A DNA stretch of 57,095 nucleotides from Microbacterium resistens NBRC 103078. Its GTDB lineage: Bacteria > Actinomycetota > Actinomycetes > Actinomycetales > Microbacteriaceae. The stretch is taken from NCBI RefSeq assembly GCF_001552355.1, contig NZ_BCRA01000030.1, positions 1-57,095 of the forward strand, written 5' to 3'. This document shows, piece after piece, positions 33,066 to 42,500 of the stretch (positions within the stretch are counted from its first letter, which is position 1; every line of letters starts with the position of its first letter). Under the pieces are notes generated by a model that saw only the letters and a program-made list of their open reading frames with translations, was not told the DNA's origin and did not search any database. The position numbers and the translations under genes are program-made.

Positions 33066-34481
33066 TCACTGCTGGATCTCGTTCATCCGCGCCAGCAGCA
33101 GCGCCTCGGTGGCGATCGAGTGGCGGAACGTGTCCAGGTGCAGCGACTCGTTCGGGCTGTGCGCACGCGAGTGCGGGTCCTCCACCCCGGTCACGAGGAT
33201 CTGTGCGGCGGGGAACGTCTCGACGAGGTCGGCGATGAAGGGGATCGACCCGCCGATGCCGACGTCGACCGGGTCCTTGCCGTATCCGTCGGCCATCGCC
33301 GCACGGGCGAGGCCCACCGCCCATCCCGCCGTGTCCACGAGGAAGGGGTTCCCGAGGTCCTCGTCGGAGAACTCCAGCTGCGCGCCGAACGGCGCATGCG
33401 CGCGCAGATGCGCCGTCAGCGCCTCGTACGCCTCCGTCGCGGACTGGCCGGGGGCGACCCGGCAGCTCAGGACGACGCGGGTCTGCGCGGCCAGCGTGTT
33501 CGATGCCTCTTCGACCGAGGTGGCGTCGATCCCGATGATCGTCACGGACGGCTTGTTCCAGATCCGGCCGAGGATCGTCCCCTCGCCGATCGGGCTCACC
33601 CCGGGGAGCAGTCCGGTCTCCGCGCGAAGCGTGTCCTCCCCGTACTCGGGCGTCTCCGCGTCCCGCACGTGGAGTCCTTCGACCGCGACGGAGCCGTTCT
33701 CGTCCCACAGCGTGTCGAGGAGGCGCACGGTGGCCATCATCGCGTCCGGCACGGCGCCCCCGAACATCCCGGAGTGCGAGGAGTGATCCAGCGTGCGCAC
33801 CGTCATGGTGAACCGCGCCGCGCCGCGGAGGGAGACCGTCAGGCCCGGGGTCTCCGAGTCCCAGTTTCCGGAGTCCGCCACCACGATCGCATCGGCCCGC
33901 AGCGCGTCCTCGTTGTCGCGGAGGAACTGCGCGAAGGAGCGCGATCCGTACTCCTCCTCCCCCTCCACGAAGAGGGCGATACCGAGGTCCAGATCGTCGC
34001 CGAGCGTCTCGGCGACCGCGCGCAGGGCGGCGATGTGGGTCATGATGCCGGCCTTGTCGTCCGCCGCGCCGCGGCCGTAGAGGCGCCCGTCGCGGACCGT
34101 GGGCTCGAACGGCGGGGTCTCCCACAGCGCGTCGTCTCCGGGGGGCTGCACGTCGTGATGGGCGTACAGCAGGATCGTCGGCCGGCCGTTGCGCGCGGCG
34201 CGCGTGGCCAGGACGGCGGGCTGGCCGAGCTCGTCCGTCCCGGGGATCGCGGCGCGCAGCACGCGCACGCTGTCGAACACCCCGGTGTCGGTCGCCAGGG
34301 CCGCCACGGCGTCCGCGCTGCGCACGAGCTGCTCCTGGTCGAACGCGGGCCAGGCGATGCCGGGAATGCGCACGAGGTCGCCGAGATCGGCGAGAGCGGA
34401 GGGGACGGCGCCGGCGACGGACTCGCGCAGGGCCGCCTCGACGTCGGCGGACGCGGTGACCGAAGGTGAGGGAGAAGTCAT
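33066..34481 (-). CDS. M20 family dipeptidase
   Basis: 471 aa. Metal ligands and catalytic residues are in YAHHDVQPPGD, GRGAADDKAG and EGEEEYGS, as in the carnosine-dipeptidase-like branch; the dimerisation domain follows and HSRAHSPNESLH supplies the last His. It cleaves dipeptides, exact specificity unknown. The ATG is seven bases after TAAGAT and lacks a Shine-Dalgarno sequence, so it is probably leaderless. The promoter overlaps that of the divergent DUF3043 gene. Confidence 0.94.
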   Translation of the reverse strand: MTSPSPSVTASADVEAALRESVAGAVPSALADLGDLVRIPGIAWPAFDQEQLVRSADAVAALATDTGVFDSVRVLRAAIPGTDELGQPAVLATRAARNGRPTILLYAHHDVQPPGDDALWETPPFEPTVRDGRLYGRGAADDKAGIMTHIAALRAVAETLGDDLDLGIALFVEGEEEYGSRSFAQFLRDNEDALRADAIVVADSGNWDSETPGLTVSLRGAARFTMTVRTLDHSSHSGMFGGAVPDAMMATVRLLDTLWDENGSVAVEGLHVRDAETPEYGEDTLRAETGLLPGVSPIGEGTILGRIWNKPSVTIIGIDATSVEEASNTLAAQTRVVLSCRVAPGQSATEAYEALTAHLRAHAPFGAQLEFSDEDLGNPFLVDTAGWAVGLARAAMADGYGKDPVDVGIGGSIPFIADLVETFPAAQILVTGVEDPHSRAHSPNESLHLDTFRHSIATEALLLARMNEIQQ

Positions 34482-34486
34482 GCGAG

Positions 34487-34494
34487 TAATCTTA
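34487..34494. promoter_or_regulatory. Overlapping divergent -10 elements
   Basis: TAATCTTA. The plus strand reads TAATCT (34487-34492) for the DUF3043 gene; the minus strand reads TAAGAT (34494-34489) for the dipeptidase, seven bases before its ATG. The two -10 hexamers share four base pairs, so polymerase can bind in only one direction at a time. Confidence 0.55.
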
Positions 34495-34527
34495 AGGCGA
34501 CCCCTTCCACGCACGTCAGGAGCCTTC

Positions 34528-35094
34528 GTGGCCGATACCCCCGCAAGCCCCGCCTCGAACGACGAGTCCGCAGCGCCCACGGTCGGCAAGGGCCGGCCCA
34601 CGCCGAGCCGCGCCGAGCAGGAGGCTGCGCGCCGCCGACCGCTCGTGGCGGACACCAAGGAGGCGCGGGCCAAGGCCAAGGCCGAGCTGCAGGAGCGCCG
34701 CGAGCGGGCCCGCATCGGGATGGCGAACGGCGAGGACAAGTACCTCCCCGCCCGGGACAAGGGTCCGCAGCGTCGCTGGGTCCGCGACTACGTCGACGCC
34801 GGCTGGCATCTCAGCGAGTTCGTGATGGCGCTGATGGTGCTCGTGATCATCGCCTCGCTCATCCCGAACATGGCCGTGGCCTACTGGGCGTTCGTGGTGC
34901 TGTGGGGCTACATCATCCTCGCCATCGCGGACATGGTGATCCTCAGCGTCCGGATCAAGCGCAAGGCCGCGGCGAAGTTCGGCGAGGATCGCCGCGAGAA
35001 GGGCCTCGGCTGGTATGCGGCCATGCGCTCCCTGCAGATGCGTTTCATGCGCTTGCCGAAGCCGCAGGTCAAGCGCGGTCAGTACCCGGTCTGA
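34528..35094 (+). CDS. DUF3043 family membrane protein
   Basis: 188 aa. A basic N-terminal region with KGRPTPSRAEQEAARRRPL and AKAKAELQERRERAR is followed by EDKYLPARDKGPQRRWVRDYVDAGW, two membrane helices and a basic tail, the pattern of DUF3043. Function unknown; widespread in actinobacteria. The GTG at 34528 is chosen because AGGAG lies five bases upstream. An ATG at 34480 would overlap the divergent gene start and has no signal. Confidence 0.9.
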   Translation: MADTPASPASNDESAAPTVGKGRPTPSRAEQEAARRRPLVADTKEARAKAKAELQERRERARIGMANGEDKYLPARDKGPQRRWVRDYVDAGWHLSEFVMALMVLVIIASLIPNMAVAYWAFVVLWGYIILAIADMVILSVRIKRKAAAKFGEDRREKGLGWYAAMRSLQMRFMRLPKPQVKRGQYPV

Positions 35095-35109
35095 CGCGGT
35101 CACCGGCCC

Positions 35110-35151
35110 GACGAGACCCCTCGTCCTCCGCGGAGGACGAGGGGTCTCGTC
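35110..35151. terminator. Bidirectional terminator between DUF3043 and pyrD
   Basis: A perfect 42-bp palindrome between convergent genes. Each strand can form a 19- to 20-bp stem, so it can end both transcripts. Confidence 0.88.
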
Positions 35152-35158
35152 ATCGGGT

Positions 35159-36178
35159 TCAGCGCGGAAGGCCCCGGGAGATCTGACGCGCCCAGAGCGG
35201 CCCGCGGTAGAGGAAGGCCGTGTACCCCTGGACCAGGGTCGCGCCGGCGTCCAGCCGCTCGCGGACGTCGGCGCCCGTCTCCACTCCCCCGACCGAGATC
35301 ACGCAGAAGTCCTCCGGGACCGCCGATCGCACGATGCGCAGCACCTCGAGCGACCGCGCGCGCAGGGGCGCGCCCGACAGCCCTCCGGCGCCGGCGGCCT
35401 CCACCACGCTGGCGGCGGTGCGCAGGCCCTCCCGCCCGATCGTCGTGTTCGTCGCGATGATCCCGTCGAGTCCCTCGGCGACAGCGAGGCGGGCGATCGC
35501 CTCGACCTCGTCGTCCGGCAGGTCCGGCGCGATCTTCACCAGCAACGGCGTGGCCCCCGCGGCCGCCTTCACCTCGCGGAGCAGGGGCGCGAGCGTCTCG
35601 ACCGCCTGCAGCCCGCGCAGCCCCGGGGTGTTCGGCGAGGAGACGTTGATCGCGAGGTAGTCCGCCAGCGGTGCCAGGCGCGTCGCCGAGGAGACGTAGT
35701 CGGCGATCGCATCCTCCACGGCGACCACTCGGCTCTTGCCGATGTTGACGCCGACGACGGCGCGCGGATGACGTCGGCGCAGCCGGCGCAGACGCGGCTC
35801 CACCGCCTCCGCTCCCGCGTTGTTGAACCCCATGCGGTTGATCACCGCGCGGTCGGGCAGGAGCCGGAACAGCCGGGGCTTGGGGTTTCCCGGCTGCGCG
35901 AGCGCCGTGATCGTGCCCACCTCGACGTGGCCGAACCCGAGGGCGTCCAGCCCGCGGACGCCGACGGCGTTCTTGTCGAACCCGGCCGCGACGCCGAACG
36001 GCGTCGGGAACGTGAGGCCGAGCGCGGTCACCCTGTCGCCCTCGGGCGAGCGGGTCAGCGCTCGGGCGGCCCACGAGAAAGGAGGCACCCCCAGGATGCG
36101 GATGACGAGCATCGCCGCGTGGTGGGCGAACTCGGGATCCAGTCGCGACAGGACGTGGCGGAAGAGGAGCGCGTACAT
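35159..36178 (-). CDS. pyrD: Dihydroorotate dehydrogenase (quinone), class 2
   Basis: 339 aa. It oxidises dihydroorotate to orotate with FMN and menaquinone at the membrane in pyrimidine synthesis. The N-terminal helical quinone-binding extension (MYALLFRHVLSRLDPEFAHH) marks class 2. FMN and substrate motifs include FGVAAGFDKNA, NRMGFNNAGAEAV and NVSSPNTPGLR with the catalytic Ser. The ATG lies seven bases after a TAGCCT hexamer that begins with the nrdR stop codon, so it is probably leaderless. Confidence 0.97.
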   Translation of the reverse strand: MYALLFRHVLSRLDPEFAHHAAMLVIRILGVPPFSWAARALTRSPEGDRVTALGLTFPTPFGVAAGFDKNAVGVRGLDALGFGHVEVGTITALAQPGNPKPRLFRLLPDRAVINRMGFNNAGAEAVEPRLRRLRRRHPRAVVGVNIGKSRVVAVEDAIADYVSSATRLAPLADYLAINVSSPNTPGLRGLQAVETLAPLLREVKAAAGATPLLVKIAPDLPDDEVEAIARLAVAEGLDGIIATNTTIGREGLRTAASVVEAAGAGGLSGAPLRARSLEVLRIVRSAVPEDFCVISVGGVETGADVRERLDAGATLVQGYTAFLYRGPLWARQISRGLPR

Positions 36179-36185
36179 CCCTGCC

Positions 36186-36191
36186 AGGCTA
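36186..36191 (-). promoter_or_regulatory. -10 element of pyrD, sharing the nrdR stop codon
   Basis: TAGCCT; its first three bases are the TAG stop of nrdR. Seven bases separate it from the pyrD ATG. Confidence 0.5.
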
Positions 36192-36665
36192 CCGGTCGGC
36201 GGGCTCCGGCTCGGACGAGGCGTGGTCGGCACGGAGATCGGCGATCGCGGACTCGAAGTCCTCCAGCGAGTCGAACGCCTGGTAGACGCTCGCGAACCGG
36301 AGGTAGGCGACCTCGTCGAGATCGCGCAGCGGCCCGAGGATCGCGAGCCCGATCTCGTTCGTGTCCAGCTGCGAGACACCGGTCTGACGGACCGCCTCCT
36401 CCACGCGCTGAGCGAGGATGGCAAGATCCGCCTCCGTCACCGGACGGCCCTGGCACGCCTTCCGGACGCCCGAGATCACCTTCTCGCGGCTGAACGGCTC
36501 CATGACGCCGGAACGCTTGATGACGTTGAGGCTCGCCGTCTCCGTGGTCGAGAAACGCCCCCCGCATTCGGGGCACTGACGACGGCGGCGGATCGAGAGA
36601 CCGTCATCGCTCGTGCGGGAGTCGATCACACGCGAATCGGGGTGACGGCAGAAGGGGCAGTGCAT
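36189..36665 (-). CDS. nrdR: Transcriptional repressor NrdR
   Basis: 158 aa. NrdR represses ribonucleotide reductase genes in response to ATP/dATP. The zinc ribbon uses Cys3, Cys6, Cys31 and Cys34 (HCPFC and QCPECGGRF); the ATP-cone spans about 46-136. The protein has a short acidic tail. It follows hisD and precedes pyrD; nrd genes are not in the window. The ATG is eight bases after TAGTCT, again probably leaderless. Confidence 0.97.
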   Translation of the reverse strand: MHCPFCRHPDSRVIDSRTSDDGLSIRRRRQCPECGGRFSTTETASLNVIKRSGVMEPFSREKVISGVRKACQGRPVTEADLAILAQRVEEAVRQTGVSQLDTNEIGLAILGPLRDLDEVAYLRFASVYQAFDSLEDFESAIADLRADHASSEPEPADR

Positions 36666-36673
36666 GGTGAGTA

Positions 36674-36679
36674 AGACTA
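36674..36679 (-). promoter_or_regulatory. -10 element of nrdR, sharing the hisD stop codon
   Basis: TAGTCT; its first three bases are the TAG stop of hisD. Eight bases separate it from the nrdR ATG. Confidence 0.5.
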
Positions 36680-38005
36680 CGCCTCCGCCGTGACCACCGG
36701 CGCACCGACGAACCGCGCCTCGATGGCCTCGCCGTGCGCGGGAAGGACCTCGGTGTCCGCAAGGGCGACGATCGCCTCGCGGACCTCCGACAGCGCCGCG
36801 CGGTCGTACTCGATCACCTGCTGCGGACGCAGGAACGTGTAGGCGCCGAGGCCCGGCGCATAGCGCGCCTGCCCGCCGGTCGGCAGGACGTGGTTGCTGC
36901 CCGCGAGGTAGTCACCCAGGCTCACCGGGCTGTCCTCGCCGACGAACACGGCTCCGGCGCTCGTGAAGGACGCTGCCGCCTCGGCCGCATCGGCGAGGTG
37001 CAGCTCGAGGTGTTCGGGCGCGTACGCGTTGCTGAAGGCCACAGCGGCCTCGCGTCCGTCCACGAGCACGAGGGCGGACTGCGGCCCGGACAGCGCCGCG
37101 GCGACCCGATCCGCGTGACGGGTGGCCGCCGCGAGCTGCTCCACCCGCTCAGCGACACGGGCAGCGAGCTCGGCCGAATCGGTCACGAGCACGGCCGACG
37201 CCTGTTCGTCGTGCTCGGCCTGGCTGACGAGGTCGGCCGCCACAAGGATCGGGTCCGCCGTCTCGTCGGCGACGATCAGGATCTCCGTCGCGCCCGCCTC
37301 CGAGTCGGTTCCGACGACGCCGGCCACGGCCCGCTTGGCGGAGGCGACGAAGTTGTTGCCGGGACCGGAGAGGACGTCGACCGGGTCGAGGCCGAGCGCG
37401 TCCACGCCGTAGGCGAACGCGCCGATCGCTCCCGCGCCGCCCATCGCGTAGACCTCGTCGACGCCGAGCAGGCCCGCCGCGGCGAGGATCGTCGGGTGCA
37501 CCCGGCCGTCCTGGTCCGCCTGCGCCGGCGAGGCGAGCGCGATCTCGGAGACGCCCGCCACCTGTGCCGGGACGACGTTCATGATCACGCTGGAGGGGTA
37601 GACGGCCTTGCCGCCGGGGATGTACACGCCGACGCGGCCGACCGGCTGCCACCGTTGGCGGATCCGTGCGCCCGCTCCCAGCTCGGTGACCGCGGGAGCC
37701 GGCACCTGCGCCTCGGAGGCCGCACGCACCCGACGGATCGACTCCTCGATCGCGGAGCGGATCCTCGGCTCCAGCGCGGCCACAGCGTCGTCGATGTGCT
37801 GCTTCGGCACCCGGATCGCGTGATCGACGACGCGGTCGAAGCGCTCGGCCTGCTCGCGCAGCGCGCTCTCGCCGCGCACGCGCACGTCCTCGACGAGGGC
37901 GGCCGCGGTCGCCAGGGCCTCGGCACGGGCCGCGGTGGCGCGCGGGACCGCCGCGAGCATCTCGGCGGTAGTGAGGGTGCGTCCCCTCAGGTCGATCGTC
38001 TGCAT
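36677..38005 (-). CDS. hisD: Histidinol dehydrogenase
   Basis: 442 aa. HisD performs the last two oxidations of histidine synthesis, NAD+ and Zn2+ dependent. Conserved stretches are [68 protein letters not shown] and [13 protein letters not shown]. Length is normal. It starts six bases after the preceding membrane protein gene with GAGGA just upstream. Other his genes are not adjacent. Confidence 0.98.
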   Translation of the reverse strand: MQTIDLRGRTLTTAEMLAAVPRATAARAEALATAAALVEDVRVRGESALREQAERFDRVVDHAIRVPKQHIDDAVAALEPRIRSAIEESIRRVRAASEAQVPAPAVTELGAGARIRQRWQPVGRVGVYIPGGKAVYPSSVIMNVVPAQVAGVSEIALASPAQADQDGRVHPTILAAAGLLGVDEVYAMGGAGAIGAFAYGVDALGLDPVDVLSGPGNNFVASAKRAVAGVVGTDSEAGATEILIVADETADPILVAADLVSQAEHDEQASAVLVTDSAELAARVAERVEQLAAATRHADRVAAALSGPQSALVLVDGREAAVAFSNAYAPEHLELHLADAAEAAASFTSAGAVFVGEDSPVSLGDYLAGSNHVLPTGGQARYAPGLGAYTFLRPQQVIEYDRAALSEVREAIVALADTEVLPAHGEAIEARFVGAPVVTAEA

Positions 38006-38011
38006 GCGTCC

Positions 38012-39418
38012 TCAGCCTCGGGTCATGTCGGTCGTGTCGTGCAGGTAGCCCACCCGCCCGTCGTCGTGGCGGACCACATAGGCGCCGCCGCGGTCCTCGA
38101 GGACGAGGATCCACGCATCGGGCCCGATCTCGAAGATGACGGATCCCCGCTCATCGTGCACCGGTCGCCGCTCGGGCGCCAGCGCCCAGAAGGGCTGTGC
38201 GACGGAAGCCGCCGGCTCGTCGACCGTCGAGACCGCACGCGTCCGCGTGTCCTCGACGTCGTCGTCCTCCGGCACGGGGCCGGCCTGCTCACCCGAGAGG
38301 CGCAGATCCGTGTCCGTCTCCACCAGCGGAGCGAACACCTCGGTGAGGGCGTCGGGCATGACCTCGTCGTGCTCCTCGGCGGGCTGCACGGCGTCCGTGT
38401 CCGTGCCGGCGTCCGTGCCGGTACCGGTCTCGTGCCGGCGCGCATCGGCGCGGTCCCGCGTGTCGACGGCGTCGTCCTCCACCGCGGAACGGCGCGAGTA
38501 GGCGGGAGCGTAGGCGTCGCCGGCGGGGTCGACGGAGCTGGTGCCGGGCTCGGCACCGGCGGCGTGCGCACGGGAGGAGAACTGCGGCGGGGCGTCGGTC
38601 GCGCCCGTCGCCGAGTCATCCGTCGGCGCCGCTGCCTCCTCGGCGGCGGGTGCGGGGGGCGAGTCCGGCTGCGGGATGGGGCGCGGACGCGCGATCACCG
38701 GGCGCACCGGGTTGGCGTTGCGGTGCGCGAGCGTCTCCTGACGCCCCTCGAAGTCGTCGCGCAGGCGCGGGACGAGCGGGGCGAACACCGTGAGGACCAC
38801 GAGTGCGAGCGCGAGGAGGAGCTCCAGCCAGACGGCCCAGCTCCCGGCGCCCGGGTGCGCCGTGGCGAACGACAGACGGATCTGCTGCCACAGCAGCGCG
38901 GCCCAGCTGACAGCGGCGACCGAGAACGCCACCGAGGCGAACTGGTCGATCCCCAGGGACCCCACCCGACGGATGCCCTCCGGCGAGAACCGGCGCAGCA
39001 CGATCAGGAAGGTGGCCACGGTGGGGACGCCCATCGGGAGCAGCCATTGCAGGTCAGGGCCCCAGAGCGACACGCCGTCGGCGAACGGGAAGCCGAAGGC
39101 CGGCACGAACGACAGCACGAAACCGACCAGCCACGCGCCGACGATCAGGAGCTCGCGCAGGGTGAAGCCCAGGATGCCCTCCTGCGGCGCGGCCTCGACG
39201 ATGACGTCGGCCTCGGCGGTCGCGTCGATGCCCTCCACGACCGGGACGGCATCCGCCGGGTCGGTCGTTCGCGACGTGGCCGCGGGCTCCCCGTCGTCGG
39301 TGACGCGGGCCGTCTCCGCCACCGGCGCGGCGGCGGACGGCCCGTCGGGCGTGGGCAGGGCGTCGTCGTTCGCGTCGTCCTCAGGCGCCGAGGGGACGGA
39401 GGGATTCTCGTTCGTCAT
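38012..39418 (-). CDS. Membrane protein of unknown function with long disordered tail
   Basis: 468 aa, no family recognised. Residues 1-85 are acidic and Ala/Pro/Thr-rich. Residues about 88-215 hold four membrane helices. Residues about 225-400 are low-complexity (runs rich in Pro, Ala, Thr, Asp; TGTGTDAGTDTD). The last 60 residues form a conserved-looking small domain, FWALAPERRPVHDERG to DAWILVLEDRGGAYVVRHDDGRVGYLHD, beta-rich with repeated Gly/Asp turns. AAAGGA lies upstream of the ATG. It follows dnaE after a terminator and is probably cotranscribed with hisD. Confidence 0.85.
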   Translation of the reverse strand: MTNENPSVPSAPEDDANDDALPTPDGPSAAAPVAETARVTDDGEPAATSRTTDPADAVPVVEGIDATAEADVIVEAAPQEGILGFTLRELLIVGAWLVGFVLSFVPAFGFPFADGVSLWGPDLQWLLPMGVPTVATFLIVLRRFSPEGIRRVGSLGIDQFASVAFSVAAVSWAALLWQQIRLSFATAHPGAGSWAVWLELLLALALVVLTVFAPLVPRLRDDFEGRQETLAHRNANPVRPVIARPRPIPQPDSPPAPAAEEAAAPTDDSATGATDAPPQFSSRAHAAGAEPGTSSVDPAGDAYAPAYSRRSAVEDDAVDTRDRADARRHETGTGTDAGTDTDAVQPAEEHDEVMPDALTEVFAPLVETDTDLRLSGEQAGPVPEDDDVEDTRTRAVSTVDEPAASVAQPFWALAPERRPVHDERGSVIFEIGPDAWILVLEDRGGAYVVRHDDGRVGYLHDTTDMTRG

Positions 39419-39518
39419 GAGGGTCCTTTCGCGTGAGAGCGGCCGTGCCCGGCGTCTCCGACGCGATCAGATCCTACCCGCGCGCCGCGGATCGTCCCTG
39501 AGCGGAACGTGCACGTGA

Positions 39519-39547
39519 CGGGGGCGACGTGGTGCGCGTCGCCCCCG
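39519..39547 (-). terminator. dnaE terminator
   Basis: An 11-bp perfect stem (39519-39529 with 39537-39547) and seven-base loop, 13 bases after the dnaE stop. Confidence 0.8.
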
Positions 39548-39560
39548 ACCCCGAACGGTG

Positions 39561-42500
39561 TCAGCCCAGGCACTGCGGACCGAGGAGCGACTTGAGGTCC
39601 CCGAACAGGTCGGCCGTGACCGAGACCGGCATCGGGACCTCGAAGACCTTCGCCCGCCCTCCCCGGTGCATGGTCAGCATGACCTCGGTCTCCCCCGCGT
39701 GGCGGCGCAGGACGTCCGCGAGGTCCTCGATCACCCGTTCCGTCGCCCGCTGCTCGGGGACCACGAGCGTCAGCGGTCCTGCCGCGTCGAAGGAGCCGAC
39801 GTCCGGCGTGAACGCCGCCTGGGCGTGCAGGTTCATCCCGTCGTCGCGTCGCGACACCCGCCCTCGGACCGCGATGATGGCGTCCGACTGCAGCATGCCC
39901 TGGAACTCGAGATAGGTCTTGCCCATGAACATGACGGTGATCTCGCCGTGGAAGTCCTCGACCGTGATCATTCCGTAGGGGTTTCCGCTGGCCTTCGCGA
40001 CGCGGTGCTGGACGCTCGTGATGAGACCCGCGATGGTCACCTGGTCGCCGTCCTGCAGGTCCTCCGACTCCAGCAGGCTGTTGATCGCGATGGACGCGTG
40101 CTTCGCCAGCGGCACCTCCAGGCCCGCGAGAGGATGGTCGGAGACGTACAGCCCCAGCATCTCGCGCTCGAAGGCGAGCTTGTCCTTCTTCGTCCATTCC
40201 GGGCGCTCGGGGACCTTCGCCGGAGCCGCCTCCTCCAGGTCGTCGTAGAGGCTGTCGAAGTCGAAGCCGATCGCCCCCTGGGCCTCGTTGCGCTTCTGGC
40301 CGACGGCGGCCTCCACCGCGTCCTCGTGGATCTCCACCAGCGCGCGGCGCGTGTCCCCCATCGAGTCGAAGGCACCCGCCTTGATCAGCGACTCGATGGT
40401 CCGCTTGTTCGAGACGTGCATCGGGACCTTCTTGAGGAAGTCGTGGAAGGAGGTGAAGTTCTCCTTCTCCCTCGCCTGCACGATCCCGTCCACGACGTTG
40501 CTGCCGACGTTGCGGACGGCGCCGAGACCGAAGCGGATGTCCTCCCCGACGGCCGCGAAGAAGTTGATCGACTCGCGCACGTCCGGCGGGAGGACCTTGA
40601 TCCCCATCCGTCGGCACTCGTTGAGGTACAGCGCCATCTTGTCCTTGGAGTCGCCGACGCTCGTGAGCAGCGCCGCCATGTACTCGGCGGGGTAGTGCGC
40701 CTTGAGGTAGGCGGTCCAGTACGAGATCACGCCGTAGGCGGCGGAATGCGCTTTGTTGAACGCGTAGTCGGAGAACGGCAGCAGGATCTCCCAGAGCGCC
40801 TGGACCGCGCCGTCGGAGTACCCGTTGGCTCGCATGCCCGCGTGGAACCCCTCGTACTGCTTGTCCAGCTCGGACTTCTTCTTCTTGCCCATCGCACGCC
40901 GCAGGATGTCCGCTTGGCCCAGGGAGAAACCGGCCACCCGCTGGGCGATCGCCATCACCTGCTCCTGGTAGATGATCAGGCCGTAGGACTCCTCGAGGAT
41001 GTCGGCCAGCGACTCGGTGAACTCCGGGTGGATCGGCGTGATCTCCTGCAGGCCGTTCTTGCGCAGCGCGTAGTTCGTGTGCGAGTTCGCCCCCATCGGC
41101 CCCGGACGGTACAGGGCGATCAGCGCCGAGATGTCGCCGAAGTTGTCGGGCTTCATCAGACGCATGAGGGAGCGCATCGGTCCGCCGTCGAGCTGGAAGA
41201 CCCCGAGCGAGTCGCCGCGGGCCAGCAGGTCGTACGCGGCGCGGTCGTCCAGCGCCAGATCCTCCAGCACGAGGTCCTCGTCGCGGTTCATCTTGATGTT
41301 CGCGAGGGCGTCGGAGATGATCGTCAGGTTCCGCAGCCCGAGGAAGTCCATCTTGATGAGCCCGAGGGACTCGCAGGACGGGTAGTCGAACTGCGTGACG
41401 ATCTGTCCGTCCTGCTCCCGTCGCATGATCGGGATGATGTCGATCAACGGGTGCGAGGACATGATCACGCCGGCGGCGTGCACGCCCCACTGGCGCTTCA
41501 GGTTCTCCAGTCCCAGTGCGGTGTCGAAGACCGTCTTGGCCTCGGGATCCGTCTCGATGACGGTGCGGAACTCCGACGCCTCCTTGTATCGCGGGTGGTC
41601 CTTGTCGAACATGCCGTCCAGGGGCATGTCCTTGCCCATCACCGCCGGCGGCATCGCCTTGGTGAGCTTCTCCCCCATGCTGAACGGGAACCCGAGCACG
41701 CGCCCGGCGTCCTTGAGGGCCTGCTTCGCCTTGATGGTGCCGTAGGTGACGATCTGGGCCACGCGCTCGTCGCCGTACTTCTCGGTGACGTACTGGATCA
41801 CCTCGCCGCGACGACGGTCGTCGAAGTCGACGTCGAAGTCGGGCATGGAGACGCGGTCCGGGTTCAGGAAGCGCTCGAAGATGAGACCGTGCTCGAGCGG
41901 GTCGAGGTCGGTGATCCGCATCGCGTAGGCCGCCATCGACCCCGCTCCGGAGCCTCGTCCCGGACCGACGCGCACGCCGTTGTCCTTGGCCCAGTTGATG
42001 AAGTCGGCGACGACGAGGAAGTAGCCGGGGAAGCCCATGGACGAGATGACCTCGACCTCGTAGTCGGCCTGCTTGCGCACCGCATCCGGGATGCCGTTCG
42101 GGTAGCGGTAGTGCAGCCCCTTCTCCACCTCCTTGATGAACCAGCTCTCCTCCGTCTCGCCCTGCGGGACGGGGAAGCGCGGCATGAAGTTGGCGCTGGT
42201 GTTGAACGAGACGTCGCAGCGCTCGGCGATCAGCAGCGTGTTGTCGCAGGCGACCGGGTGGTCTCGGAACACCTGGCGCATCTCCGCAGCGGACTTCACG
42301 TAGTAGCCGTCGCCGTCGAACTTGAACCGGTTCGGGTCGTCGAGGGTCGACCCCGACTGCACGCACAGCAGTGCCGCGTGGCTCTTGGCGTCGTGCTGGT
42401 GGGTGTAGTGCAGATCGTTGGTCCCCACCAGGGGGATGCCGAGGTCCTTCGCGATCTTGAGGAGGTCCCCGGTGACTCGGCGCTCGATCTCAAGCCCGTG

